Below are positions 1 to 6,960 of a stretch of 14,238 nucleotides of DNA, piece after piece. The DNA is from Clostridiales bacterium (GTDB lineage Bacteria > Bacillota > Clostridia > Christensenellales > Aristaeellaceae), in the NCBI GenBank assembly GCA_019420065.1, contig JAHZHX010000009.1, positions 17,026 through 31,263 on the forward strand, given 5' to 3'. Below the pieces are notes generated by a model. The model worked only from the letters and a program-made list of their open reading frames with translations, was not told the origin of the DNA and ran no database searches. The translations under genes and the position numbers were made by a program. How positions within the stretch are numbered: position 1 is the first letter of the stretch; each line of letters opens with the position of its first letter.

Positions 1-115
1 GATCATAGGGCGCAAAGCCGAAAGGCGCGTCCGCCGCAGCCTTGCGGCGCTTTTCCAGCTCCTGCGTCATTTCCTTTTCGAGCGGCGCCGTTTTGATATT
101 ACGCAGCAATCCCAT
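1..115 (-). CDS. ABC transporter permease, DppC/OppC type (partial, N-terminus only)
   Basis: The first 38 codons of a gene lie here and the rest is beyond the left edge. The ATG at 115-113 shares one base with the TGA stop of the upstream permease, so the two are probably translationally coupled. The visible protein starts MGLLRNIKTAPLEKE and continues with a charged stretch rich in Glu, Lys and Arg, then APFGFAPYD. This is the sort of cytoplasmic N-terminal tail that precedes the first membrane helix in OppC/DppC permeases. The assignment rests mainly on gene order: binding protein, then a DppB-type permease, then this. No membrane segment or EAA loop is visible in the window, so family membership is inferred. 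It would form the second half of the membrane channel of the peptide-type importer. Confidence 0.7.
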   Translation of the reverse strand, partial: MGLLRNIKTAPLEKEMTQELEKRRKAAADAPFGFAPYD

Positions 116-1056
116 CAGCGTGCATCCCCCTTCTTCGCAAAGGTGATGCGCGGGTCAATCAGCGCCATGAGCAGATCGCCCAGCAGCAGGCCCACGATCC
201 CCACGCAGCTGAATATCATCACCAGCGCCTGCACCATGGGGTTATCCTGACGGTTAATCACGTCCACCAGCAGACCGCCCATACCCGGCACGGAATACAG
301 CGACTCAATATAAATTGATCCGCAGATTGTATACATCAGCGATGTGGGAATATACTGGATCATGGGCACAAACGCATTGCGGAACACGTGCCGCATGGTA
401 ATGCGCCTGGCGCTCACGCCCTTGGCCCGCGCCAGCTTGACATAGTCCTTGTTCATTTCATCCACCATATAGCGGCGCAGCCACATGGCATAGTAGGCAA
501 TATTGCCCAGCGACATGGAAAACACCGGCAAAATCCAGGTGCGCCAATCGGCACGGTTGAAAAGCATGCTGATATGCAGCGCGCTGGAACCGTAGGACTG
601 CAAATAAATGTAATAGACCGCCGCGGGGACGGCATTGATAAACACAATGAACGCCGTGCCCAGCTTATCCATAAAACGGGACTTGGAGCGCGCCATGGCC
701 GCTCCCAGCGGAATACCCAGCAGCAGCGCCACCGCCATGGAGAGCACGCCCATCTGAATGGAAAGCGGCGCCTTCTGACGAATGATATCGCCAATGGGCG
801 CGCCCACGCTGTATCGCGCCGACGTGCCCAAATCGCCATGCAGCAGACTGCCAAAAAAATTCAGCAGCTGCTTATACATGGGCTGATCCATCCCCATCTG
901 CGACAATTTGGCCGCAATCATATTTTCATCCATTTTATCAAAGTTGTCAAAATAGCCCTCGATGGGCATCTGCCGCATCAGGACAAAAACAACCGTGAGG
1001 ATGATAATCAGTGTCAACGCTGCCGAAAGCAGTCTTTTCAGTATATATTTGGCCAA
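115..1056 (-). CDS. ABC transporter permease, DppB/OppB type
   Basis: A 313-residue integral membrane subunit of a peptide/nickel-type ABC importer. The start is TTG at 1056-1054, chosen because AAGGAG lies 8 bases upstream and the protein then opens with the typical MAKYILKRLL before a first hydrophobic helix (about residues 10-28). More hydrophobic segments lie near 103-121, 134-152, 173-191, 228-246 and 279-300, giving the usual six. The EAA loop that contacts the ATPase is seen at about 203-230 (YVKLARAKGVSARR followed by HVFRNAFVPM), close to the family pattern. The length is normal for DppB/OppB. The gene follows the binding-protein gene after a 97-base gap and overlaps the next permease by one base. 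The substrate cannot be read from the sequence; oligopeptides are the default. Confidence 0.93.
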   Translation of the reverse strand: MAKYILKRLLSAALTLIIILTVVFVLMRQMPIEGYFDNFDKMDENMIAAKLSQMGMDQPMYKQLLNFFGSLLHGDLGTSARYSVGAPIGDIIRQKAPLSIQMGVLSMAVALLLGIPLGAAMARSKSRFMDKLGTAFIVFINAVPAAVYYIYLQSYGSSALHISMLFNRADWRTWILPVFSMSLGNIAYYAMWLRRYMVDEMNKDYVKLARAKGVSARRITMRHVFRNAFVPMIQYIPTSLMYTICGSIYIESLYSVPGMGGLLVDVINRQDNPMVQALVMIFSCVGIVGLLLGDLLMALIDPRITFAKKGDAR

Positions 1057-1094
1057 AATTGCGCTCCTTCACTGTCACTTGATGCATACAGGAG

Positions 1095-1122
1095 GGCGGC
1101 AGGAGGCATATGGCCCCCCGCC
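1095..1122 (-). promoter_or_regulatory. GC-rich intercistronic hairpin between binding protein and permease
   Basis: On the minus strand GGCGG (1122-1118) can pair with CCGCC (1099-1095). A bulge and some G-U pairs continue inward to a CATAT loop. No run of T follows, so it is not a standard terminator. In transporter operons such hairpins often protect the 3' end of the upstream binding-protein message and lower expression of the permeases. That role is inferred here. Confidence 0.4.
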
Positions 1123-1153
1123 GCGCAGAAAAAGCATTCTTGTTTTATCCGTT

Positions 1154-3004
1154 TTATTCAGCCAGGGCGGCACGGTCGCTGAGCCACTGGTCATACGCAT
1201 CATAATACTGATCGGTGCTCATGGGCGCGTCCAGCAGCACCGTGCCCTTGTAGCGCTCCTTGGAAATGCCCGAAGGCGTATAAGGCATGGTGAAGGGATC
1301 CAAACGGCTGGCGGTGTAGCCGCCGGTGCTGAACCCAAAGGGAACCACCAACGCATGCTCCACGATGTAGGCCTCGACCTCGGCAAAGGCCAGGTAACGC
1401 GCGGTCAGATCGTCCGTAATCGCTTTCGCCTTCTCCACCAGGGCGTACAGCTCCTCGCATACCCCGCTCATGGCCTCGTTTTTGTCCAGGAAGGTAAAGG
1501 TGTTGCCGGGCATGAAGGGATCGGTAAAGGTCTGCGGATCGTCATAATCGGGACCGAAGTTTACCTTCATGAAGGCAAAATTGCCCGCGCGGCGCACGGC
1601 GCCCAGGAAACCGGTCGAGGGACCCGCTTCCACAATCACGTTGATATAGTCCGCGCCCAGCAGTTCTTCAAGCTGCTGCTCAATCACCTGGCACTCTTCG
1701 TCCCAGCTGGTGGTGGTGGGATTGTAGGACATCAGCATCTTGACCGGGAAGGTCGCGCCTGCCGCCGTCAGCTCGGCAATGGCCGTATCGCGGTAACGAA
1801 GGGCCGTTTCCGGCTGATAGGTACCCGTACCCAGCGCGGTAATCTCCTTGAGCGCGCCCATATCATTGTAATCAACACCGTTGATATTGACAAAATTGGT
1901 AGGCGTAATGGCGTTGAAGAGCAGATTTTCGGCATTATCAGCATCCGCCACCGTCTTGGCCTTGACGCGGTCCAGCGCATAGTAAATGGACTTGCGGAAA
2001 TTCTCGTTCACCACCGCCAGACGCCAGTTATCCGGTTCATAGGCAGCGTCAAACTGCGGGTCAAAGTCAAAAGAGAAGAAATAGCTGTAAAAGCTGGTGG
2101 GGCGCTCGGGACGGATCAGGTCAGCCTTGGCCGGATCGTTCAGCCATTCCACGGCGATCTCCGTTTTGATGGAAGCGGAGTCCACCTCGCCGCGCAGATA
2201 CAGCTCGGGAGAAATGGTAGACGCTTCCTTATTGTAAATGTACTCAATGCGGTCGATCAGCACGTTGCCGGCGTCCCAGTTGGCAGCGTTTTTACTCAGC
2301 ACGCGGCGCTCCTGGGGCTTGAACTCGCTGAGCACATACGCGCCGCAGTACAGCAGGGTATCGTTGCCCGTTGCCAGGCCAAAGTCCTCGCCTTTTTCCG
2401 CCAGGAAGGGGCCGTACACCGGCATAAAGCACACGTAGTCCACCATCGAAAGGAAATAGGGCGTAGGCGCGCTGAGGGTGTATTCCAGCGTATAATCATC
2501 CAGCGCCTTGATGCCCACGGTTTCCCATTCGGTCTTGGGCGCGGCCGCCTCGCCTTCCTTGGGCGCAGCCGTGCCTTCATAATAAGCCTTGGCGCCGGCA
2601 ATCACGCCATACAGCAGATTGGCGGTGCCCGAGGCGTTTGCGGCGTCCAGAATGTATTTTGCCGAGGAAATGAAGTCGTTCGCGGTCAGCGGCGCAACAA
2701 CATTGCCCTGGGCATCCACCCAGGTCGCGTCCTTGCGCAGATGGAACGTCCATACCAGGCCGTCCGAACTGGTTTCCCAGCTTTCCGCCAAAGAAGGCTG
2801 CACGCGGCCAAAGCGGTCGTATTCAATCAGGGTATCGATCAGGTTTGCGGCTACGGCAAACTCATTGGTCGTTGAGGTGGTCAAATAATTCAGCGAATTG
2901 ACCTCGCCGGAATACAGGGTGGTGTACACCTTTTCCTCGGCGACGGCCGTCGTCATGCAGGCCGTCATCAGCAGGGCCAGCAGCAGGGAAACAATTTTTT
3001 TCAT
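1154..3004 (-). CDS. Extracellular solute-binding protein, family 5 (oligopeptide/dipeptide type)
   Basis: A 616-residue substrate-binding protein of the SBP_bac_5 family, the receptor of the ABC importer encoded downstream. The ATG at 3004-3002 has AAGGAGGT about 8 bases upstream. Residues 1-22 form a signal peptide: MKK, a Leu-rich core, then AVA before EE, which suits signal peptidase I. A Cys at residue 16 (LMTAC) is a poor lipobox match, so lipid anchoring is possible but uncertain. The mature part has the family architecture: an N-terminal lobe with LAESWETSSDGLVWTFHLR at about 73-91, a long central lobe with the VNENFRKSIYYALDR segment typical of OppA-like proteins, and a C-terminal lobe. 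The length fits OppA/DppA homologues. The ligand is unknown. Confidence 0.92.
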   Translation of the reverse strand: MKKIVSLLLALLMTACMTTAVAEEKVYTTLYSGEVNSLNYLTTSTTNEFAVAANLIDTLIEYDRFGRVQPSLAESWETSSDGLVWTFHLRKDATWVDAQGNVVAPLTANDFISSAKYILDAANASGTANLLYGVIAGAKAYYEGTAAPKEGEAAAPKTEWETVGIKALDDYTLEYTLSAPTPYFLSMVDYVCFMPVYGPFLAEKGEDFGLATGNDTLLYCGAYVLSEFKPQERRVLSKNAANWDAGNVLIDRIEYIYNKEASTISPELYLRGEVDSASIKTEIAVEWLNDPAKADLIRPERPTSFYSYFFSFDFDPQFDAAYEPDNWRLAVVNENFRKSIYYALDRVKAKTVADADNAENLLFNAITPTNFVNINGVDYNDMGALKEITALGTGTYQPETALRYRDTAIAELTAAGATFPVKMLMSYNPTTTSWDEECQVIEQQLEELLGADYINVIVEAGPSTGFLGAVRRAGNFAFMKVNFGPDYDDPQTFTDPFMPGNTFTFLDKNEAMSGVCEELYALVEKAKAITDDLTARYLAFAEVEAYIVEHALVVPFGFSTGGYTASRLDPFTMPYTPSGISKERYKGTVLLDAPMSTDQYYDAYDQWLSDRAALAE

Positions 3005-3017
3005 CCAGACAACCTCC

Positions 3018-3071
3018 TTCTGTCAAACAGAAAGGCAGCTGCAAAGAAAGCTCTTTTCTCCCGCTGCCTTT
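3018..3071 (-). promoter_or_regulatory. Leader hairpins just ahead of the binding-protein start (possible attenuator)
   Basis: On the minus strand AAAGGCAGC (3071-3063) pairs perfectly with GCTGCCTTT (3039-3031), enclosing a 23-base loop with its own AAAG/CTTT pairing. A pyrimidine run TTTCTGTTT follows. A second hairpin, TTCTGT-TTG-ACAGAA (3032-3018), uses part of that run and ends directly against the AAGGAGGT ribosome binding site. The first looks like a weak intrinsic terminator. The second shares two bases with it, so the two may compete. Regulation is inferred; no known riboswitch class was recognised. Confidence 0.4.
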
Positions 3072-3096
3072 CCTGATATGCGCTCGGGCATCCTTA

Positions 3097-3132
3097 CAGT
3101 ATGGCATAACGACCGCAGTTATGCCGTCACTG
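3097..3132 (-). promoter_or_regulatory. Long hairpin in the transporter leader
   Basis: GGCATAAC (3103-3110) and GTTATGCC (3118-3125) form a perfect 8-base inverted repeat around a 7-base loop. Pairing continues outward through AT/GT (one wobble) and, past one bulged base, CAGT (3097-3100) with ACTG (3129-3132). The result is about 14 pairs. No T-run follows on either strand, which argues against termination. It lies in the transcribed leader if the promoter at 3169-3197 is right. It could be an RNA element or a protein operator. Confidence 0.45.
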
Positions 3133-3141
3133 CAAAAGGAA

Positions 3142-3192
3142 AAGCAGGCTGCCCTTCTTACATTTTATAATGTAAGCAAAAGCAACCTGCTT
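3142..3192 (-). terminator. Terminator downstream of the SpoIID-like gene
   Basis: On the minus strand AAGCAGGTTGC (3192-3182) pairs over 11 positions, with one G-U pair, with GCAGCCTGCTT (3152-3142). TTTTCC follows. The loop is unusually long (29 bases) and holds a second perfect hairpin, CTTACATT/AATGTAAG (3157-3176). It begins 30 bases after the TGA at 3222. The same DNA contains the promoter of the next operon. Confidence 0.6.
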
Positions 3193-3197
3193 GTCAA
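3169..3197 (-). promoter_or_regulatory. Sigma-A-type promoter for the transporter operon
   Basis: On the minus strand there is a consensus -35 TTGACA (3197-3192), a 17-base spacer and -10 TACATT (3174-3169). The predicted start is near 3162, giving a leader of about 155 bases. The -35 and spacer lie in the 5' arm of the SpoIID terminator and the -10 lies in its inner palindrome. A TATAAA further on has poor spacing (22) to the same -35. Confidence 0.6.
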
Positions 3198-3221
3198 CTT
3201 AAATATGGTTTTTTTTGCAAT

Positions 3222-4220
3222 TCACTGCCAGATTTGCACAATATCCACATCTTTAAAGTATTTGCGAATGATTTCACCGGCATTCTGGCCGCTTTCCGCC
3301 ATCGCGTAAGCGCCCCACTGCGACATACCAACGCCATGCCCGTAGCCCTTTCCCGACAGCGCCAGCGTGCCGTCCGCATAAGCGATGCTGGTAACCAGCG
3401 TTGATTTCATTTTGCTGCTGCCGATGGCGATGCGAAATTCATTCGCGGGAATTTCATTGTTATTAATCCTGATCGTTTGCAGCCTTCCGCTTTCCCCTTT
3501 GCCGCCTGCGCTGACGCTCTCAATCTTGTCTCCCACGCTGTTGCCGGTCTCACGCACAGCCTGCAAAATCTCGTTCTGGGTAAACTGCGCGCTCCACTGC
3601 GCCGCGTCCTCCGCCGCGCTCTCATTCTCGTTGCCCGGAACCGACTGCGTATAGGGCGCTTCATCCTTGTAGCTCAGCCCCTCGGCCGCGGTTGCGGTCG
3701 TGCCGCCGGAATGCGCGTGGAACCAGGCGTAAATGGGTTCGCTCTGATAGCAGACAATCTCGCCGCGCGTTTCTTCCACGGCCTGGCGGATTCTGTCGTT
3801 CACGCCTGCCGCGTCATAGGCCTGCGCCTCGGTAATATCGGTCGAAATATCCGCGCCATCGTACATGCTTTGCTTTTCGGTAATGAACTTGATAACAAAG
3901 GTGCGCGCCAGAATCGCCTGCGCTTTGAGCGCTTCCAGCGGCCAGTCGTTTTTCATTTCGCCCGCCAGCACGCCGCACAGGTATTCTTCCAGTCCCATTT
4001 CCTGAATGTTTTCGCTTTCCTTTACATATACGCGCAGCACCGGCACGCCCTGCTCGTCCGTGCGAATATCGTCGGGCAGCACAAAGGCATTGCCCGGGGC
4101 CGCCGCCTCGGGCGTTTGTGTTGGCTCATCCCGCTCCGGCGCTTTGGCCGTACATCCCGTACACAGCGCAATGCATAAAAGCATTGCAAATAGCCCTGTC
4201 AAACAGCTTTTCTTCTTCAC
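3222..4220 (-). CDS. spoIID: SpoIID/LytB-domain protein (stage II sporulation protein D-like)
   Basis: A 332-residue exported protein. SpoIID is a lytic transglycosylase that, with SpoIIP and SpoIIM, remodels peptidoglycan during engulfment. The GTG start at 4220-4218 is supported by AGGAGG 9 bases upstream. Residues 1-23 are hydrophobic and end CTGC, a near-lipobox with Cys23, so it may be a lipoprotein, whereas classical SpoIID has an N-terminal helix. The domain starts near residue 61 and shows YLCGVLAGEM (80-89), where Glu88 aligns with the known catalytic Glu, then LEALKAQAILARTF. Further on are HAHSGGTTATAAE (about 168-180) and YGHGVGMSQWGA (303-314). The gene lies 66 bases after radA. 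A vegetative SpoIID-like amidase-enhancer role cannot be excluded, since no other spoII genes are nearby. Confidence 0.88.
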   Translation of the reverse strand: MKKKSCLTGLFAMLLCIALCTGCTAKAPERDEPTQTPEAAAPGNAFVLPDDIRTDEQGVPVLRVYVKESENIQEMGLEEYLCGVLAGEMKNDWPLEALKAQAILARTFVIKFITEKQSMYDGADISTDITEAQAYDAAGVNDRIRQAVEETRGEIVCYQSEPIYAWFHAHSGGTTATAAEGLSYKDEAPYTQSVPGNENESAAEDAAQWSAQFTQNEILQAVRETGNSVGDKIESVSAGGKGESGRLQTIRINNNEIPANEFRIAIGSSKMKSTLVTSIAYADGTLALSGKGYGHGVGMSQWGAYAMAESGQNAGEIIRKYFKDVDIVQIWQ

Positions 4221-4244
4221 AAAAATCCGCCTCCTGCATGCTGT

Positions 4245-4274
4245 ATTATGCCCTCAGGACGCCGTTTCATGCAA
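4245..4274 (-). promoter_or_regulatory. Possible promoter for the SpoIID-like gene
   Basis: On the minus strand TTGCAT (4274-4269), an 18-base spacer and CATAAT (4250-4245) resemble a sigma-A promoter. The -10 matches 5 of 6 bases and the -35 is weak. It lies in the radA-spoIID gap and overlaps no gene. The pattern does not match sigma-E well. It would let the gene be expressed separately from radA. Confidence 0.35.
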
Positions 4275-4286
4275 AAGCGGAAAAAA

Positions 4287-5735
4287 TCATGACCGTCTCA
4301 ACCCCAGCATCGCGACCGCCTGCGCCAGCGTTTTGACAGGCATCAGCGTAACGCCGGACGGCGTTTTGAGCCTCGCCGCCGAATCGGCCGGGCACATGAT
4401 TTGGGAAAAGCCCAGGCGCACGCATTCGTTAACGCGCCGCTCCATCTGCGTGATAGCGCGGATTTCTCCCGTCAGCCCCACCTCGCCCATAACGGCTAGC
4501 TCCCGCGGCAGCGGCACGTCCGAAAGCGAGGAAGCCACCGCCACGCACAGCGGCAGATCCACAGCCGGTTCGGAAAGCGACAGGCCGCCCGCCACGTTGA
4601 CATACACATCCTGATTATACAGCCGCAGACCCGCGCGCTTTTCAAGCACGGCCAGGAGCAGCGCCACGCGCCCCTGATCGGCGCCGTTGACCGTACGTCG
4701 GGGCACGGCGTAAAAGGATTGCGCCGCCAGCGCCTGCAAGTCCACCAACATCGGGCGGCTGCCCTCCATGCAGCAAAACACCACCGAGCCGCTTGCGCCC
4801 GACGCGCGATGGGACAAAAGCGTCTCCGAAGCGTTTTCCACCGCAACCATCCCCGTGCCCGTCATGGAAAACATCCCCAGCTCGTTCACCGAGCCGAAAC
4901 GATTTTTCACCGCCCGCAGCAGACGGTATTCATGCTGGTAATCGCCCTCGAAATACAGTACCACATCCACCATATGCTCCAGCACCCGCGGTCCGGCAAT
5001 CGCGCCTTCCTTGGTTACATGACCTACCAGGATGATCGCGCAGCCATTCGTCTTTGCATAGCGCATCAGCACCGCCGCGCTCTCCCGTACCTGGCTTACG
5101 CTGCCGGGGGCGCTGGCCATATCCGGCCGGTACATGGTCTGTATGGAATCGATCACGGCAAAATCCGGCTGAATGCCGTTCAGCTTTTCCTCAATCGCGT
5201 CCATGGCATTCTCAGCCAGAACATAGATCTCCTTGCGCGACACGCCCAGCCGGTCGGCACGCAGGCGAAGCTGCCGCGCGCTTTCCTCGCCCGTAACGTA
5301 TAATACGCGCTTTCCCCGGTCGGCCATCTGCGCGCAGATCTGCAAAAGCAGCGTGCTTTTTCCCACGCCCGGCTCGCCGCCTACCAGCATCAGCGAACCA
5401 TCCACAACGCCGCCGCCCAGCACACGGTCAAACTCGGCAATGCCCGTCGTTACGTGCGCCTGCTCCTGCGCCTCAATATCATAAATGCGCTGCGCCCTGG
5501 CCCCTGTCCCGCCGCGCTGCTTCAGCGGTTTGGCGACAGCCTCGCCCGCCTGCGCTGCGGATTCCTCCATGGTGTTCCACTGCTCGCAGCCCGGGCATTT
5601 GCCATACCAGCGGGGCGACTCGTAGCCGCAGGCGGAGCACACAAAGCTTGTCTTTGGTTTAGGCAGAATAATCCCCTCCTTTCCCTTTTCTATTCGCCGC
5701 GCCCGTTTTCTTTTCCTGCTCAAATTTGAAAGCAT
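4287..5735 (-). CDS. radA: DNA repair protein RadA (Sms)
   Basis: RadA is a RecA-like, DnaB-type branch-migration helicase used in recombination and repair. Counting from the ATG at 5735, the order is: a C4 zinc finger with Cys33, Cys36, Cys47 and Cys50; Walker A GEPGVGKST (120-128); Walker B VIDSIQ (Asp186); the RadA signature KNRFG (257-261); and a C-terminal Lon-like P domain with VNVAGGLSLSEPAVDLPL. The full frame is 482 residues, but RadA usually starts about five residues before TSFVC. A strong AAAGGAGGGG sits directly before codons 22-24 (ATT ATT CTG), while the ATG at 5735 has no proper site. Translation therefore probably starts at CTG 5666 (459 residues, opening MPKPKTSFV) or ATT 5669. 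The coordinates given are the longest frame with a standard start. Confidence 0.95.
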   Translation of the reverse strand: MLSNLSRKRKRARRIEKGKEGIILPKPKTSFVCSACGYESPRWYGKCPGCEQWNTMEESAAQAGEAVAKPLKQRGGTGARAQRIYDIEAQEQAHVTTGIAEFDRVLGGGVVDGSLMLVGGEPGVGKSTLLLQICAQMADRGKRVLYVTGEESARQLRLRADRLGVSRKEIYVLAENAMDAIEEKLNGIQPDFAVIDSIQTMYRPDMASAPGSVSQVRESAAVLMRYAKTNGCAIILVGHVTKEGAIAGPRVLEHMVDVVLYFEGDYQHEYRLLRAVKNRFGSVNELGMFSMTGTGMVAVENASETLLSHRASGASGSVVFCCMEGSRPMLVDLQALAAQSFYAVPRRTVNGADQGRVALLLAVLEKRAGLRLYNQDVYVNVAGGLSLSEPAVDLPLCVAVASSLSDVPLPRELAVMGEVGLTGEIRAITQMERRVNECVRLGFSQIMCPADSAARLKTPSGVTLMPVKTLAQAVAMLGLRRS

Positions 5736-5740
5736 CCGCC

Positions 5741-5769
5741 TTGTTTTTCCCTCTGGGATTGGTTATAAT
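5741..5769 (+). promoter_or_regulatory. Promoter for the metallophosphoesterase-like gene
   Basis: TTGTTT (5741-5746), a 17-base spacer and a perfect TATAAT (5764-5769) predict a transcript start near 5776. This falls just upstream of the AAAGGAG ribosome binding site. No equally good promoter for the divergent radA was found in the same spacer. Confidence 0.7.
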
Positions 5770-5799
5770 GAATATACAATGAACAAAGGAGTATTCGCC

Positions 5800-6873
5800 A
5801 TGCGCAAGAACCGCGCCCTGTTTGCTTCCCGACCGCCCCGGCGCACCGGCTGGCTGGTTTTTCCGCTGCTGCTGTGCTGTATTCTGGGCGTAACAATCGC
5901 GCTGAACATGATAAACAACGGCCGCATCAAGCTCATTCAGCAGGACGTAACCATTCCCTCGCTTTCAGCGGATCTGGAAAAATTCCGCATCCTGCATATC
6001 AGCGACCTGCATGGCCTGGAATTCGGCGCTAACCAGTCCACGCTGCAAACGGTGCTGAAAGACGCAAAGTACAACGCCGTCTGCATTACCGGCGACGTCT
6101 GCGCATCCGACGGAAGCTATGACGCTTTCATCAAACTGATCGATCTGTTTGAGGGGAAAGTACCCGTTTATTTCGTGGCAGGCGACGAGGATCCGCAGCC
6201 CGTCAGTGCGGAAAACGCAAGCGTTAAAGCCGATTACGTGCTTGCCGCCGAAGCGCGCGGCGCAATTTACCTGGATGCGCCAATGCCGATTCAGATTGGC
6301 AAAAGCACGCTCTGGTTCTGCCCCGAATCCGTATACGGACTGGATATTCCCGCCTCGCGCGAAGCGTACCTTGGCCGCCGCGCCGCGCTTGTCGCCGGCA
6401 TGAACGCCGCCAATCCCGCGCTGTCTTCCCAACTGCAAATGATCGATTACCGGCTGGAAACGCTTGACCGTATCGAATCAGGGATGAACGCCATGCGCGG
6501 CGGCGATGTGCAGATCGCCCTGACCCACCATCCGCTGACCAACGATACCATCAACACCTTGCAGCAATGGTCGGGCGACAGCCGCGAAAACTTTCTTCAC
6601 GGCGTGTCCCTGGTGCTGGCCGGGCACTACAATGCCGGCCAGCTGCGTTTGCCGGGCCTTGGCGCGCTCAAAGCGCCGGCTTCGGCAGGCTTTCCCGGCA
6701 ACGGTTGGCTGCCCGGGGATCGCGGCGTCGTCGGCCTTGCCACGGTGCAGGGCGTTACGCAATACATCAGCCCCGGCCTTGGCGCGTCAAACGTTTATTT
6801 GCTGCCCATCCGGCTGTTCAACACGCCCGCCGTTTCCATTCTCACGCTTACGGCCGTGCTCTCTTTTCACTGA
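5800..6873 (+). CDS. Membrane-anchored metallophosphoesterase-like protein
   Basis: A 357-residue calcineurin-like phosphoesterase relative. The start is ATG 5800, with AAAGGAG 8 bases upstream. An ATG at 5779 in the same frame lies almost on the predicted transcript start and has no ribosome site. An Arg-rich N-terminus and one hydrophobic helix (about 18-36) suggest an anchor with the enzyme domain outside the cell, as in YkuE-like proteins. Motif I is intact (HISDLH, Asp69/His71), as are the motif II Asp (TGD, Asp99) and THHP (His243/244). The usual GNHD reads AGDED at 127-131, and the usual GHTHGGQ reads GHYNAGQ at 275-281. The Asn ligand and the last His ligand are therefore replaced. 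Substrate and activity are unknown. It is a single-gene unit with its own promoter and terminator. Confidence 0.8.
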   Translation: MRKNRALFASRPPRRTGWLVFPLLLCCILGVTIALNMINNGRIKLIQQDVTIPSLSADLEKFRILHISDLHGLEFGANQSTLQTVLKDAKYNAVCITGDVCASDGSYDAFIKLIDLFEGKVPVYFVAGDEDPQPVSAENASVKADYVLAAEARGAIYLDAPMPIQIGKSTLWFCPESVYGLDIPASREAYLGRRAALVAGMNAANPALSSQLQMIDYRLETLDRIESGMNAMRGGDVQIALTHHPLTNDTINTLQQWSGDSRENFLHGVSLVLAGHYNAGQLRLPGLGALKAPASAGFPGNGWLPGDRGVVGLATVQGVTQYISPGLGASNVYLLPIRLFNTPAVSILTLTAVLSFH

Positions 6874-6882
6874 CCGCTCCAT

Positions 6883-6915
6883 GGCAGCAAAACGTTTCGG
6901 CTGCCTTTCTTTTCT
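6883..6915 (+). terminator. Intrinsic terminator after the metallophosphoesterase-like gene
   Basis: GGCAGC (6883-6888) pairs with GCTGCC (6900-6905). The 11-base loop contains AAACGTTT, and TTTCTTTTCT follows. It starts 9 bases after the TGA and ends before the next promoter. Confidence 0.8.
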
Positions 6916-6925
6916 GTAACCGCAC

Positions 6926-6954
6926 TTGACATTTTTTCCGCCGTCACATATAAT
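6926..6954 (+). promoter_or_regulatory. Consensus sigma-A promoter of the cysE-cysS operon
   Basis: TTGACA (6926-6931), exactly 17 bases, then TATAAT (6949-6954): a perfect consensus promoter. The transcript should begin near G6961, at the 5' end of the T-box leader. A fully consensus promoter fits a gene controlled by premature termination rather than by initiation. Confidence 0.93.
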
Positions 6955-6960
6955 GAGCAT

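Noticed and set aside
962..2875. A 637-codon open frame on the plus strand opposite the binding-protein and permease genes
   Set aside because: It is antisense to clearly coding genes, has His/Arg/Gly-rich low-quality composition, no recognisable domain and no ribosome site. It results from the GC-rich codon use of the real gene.
3166..3171. A plus-strand TATAAT promoter in the 3.1-3.2 kb spacer
   Set aside because: There is no -35 at suitable distance and no plus-strand gene downstream; it is the palindrome within the terminator loop.
5779..5799. An earlier ATG for the metallophosphoesterase
   Set aside because: It lies about 3 bases from the predicted transcript start, with no ribosome site. 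The ATG at 5800 has AAAGGAG 8 bases upstream.
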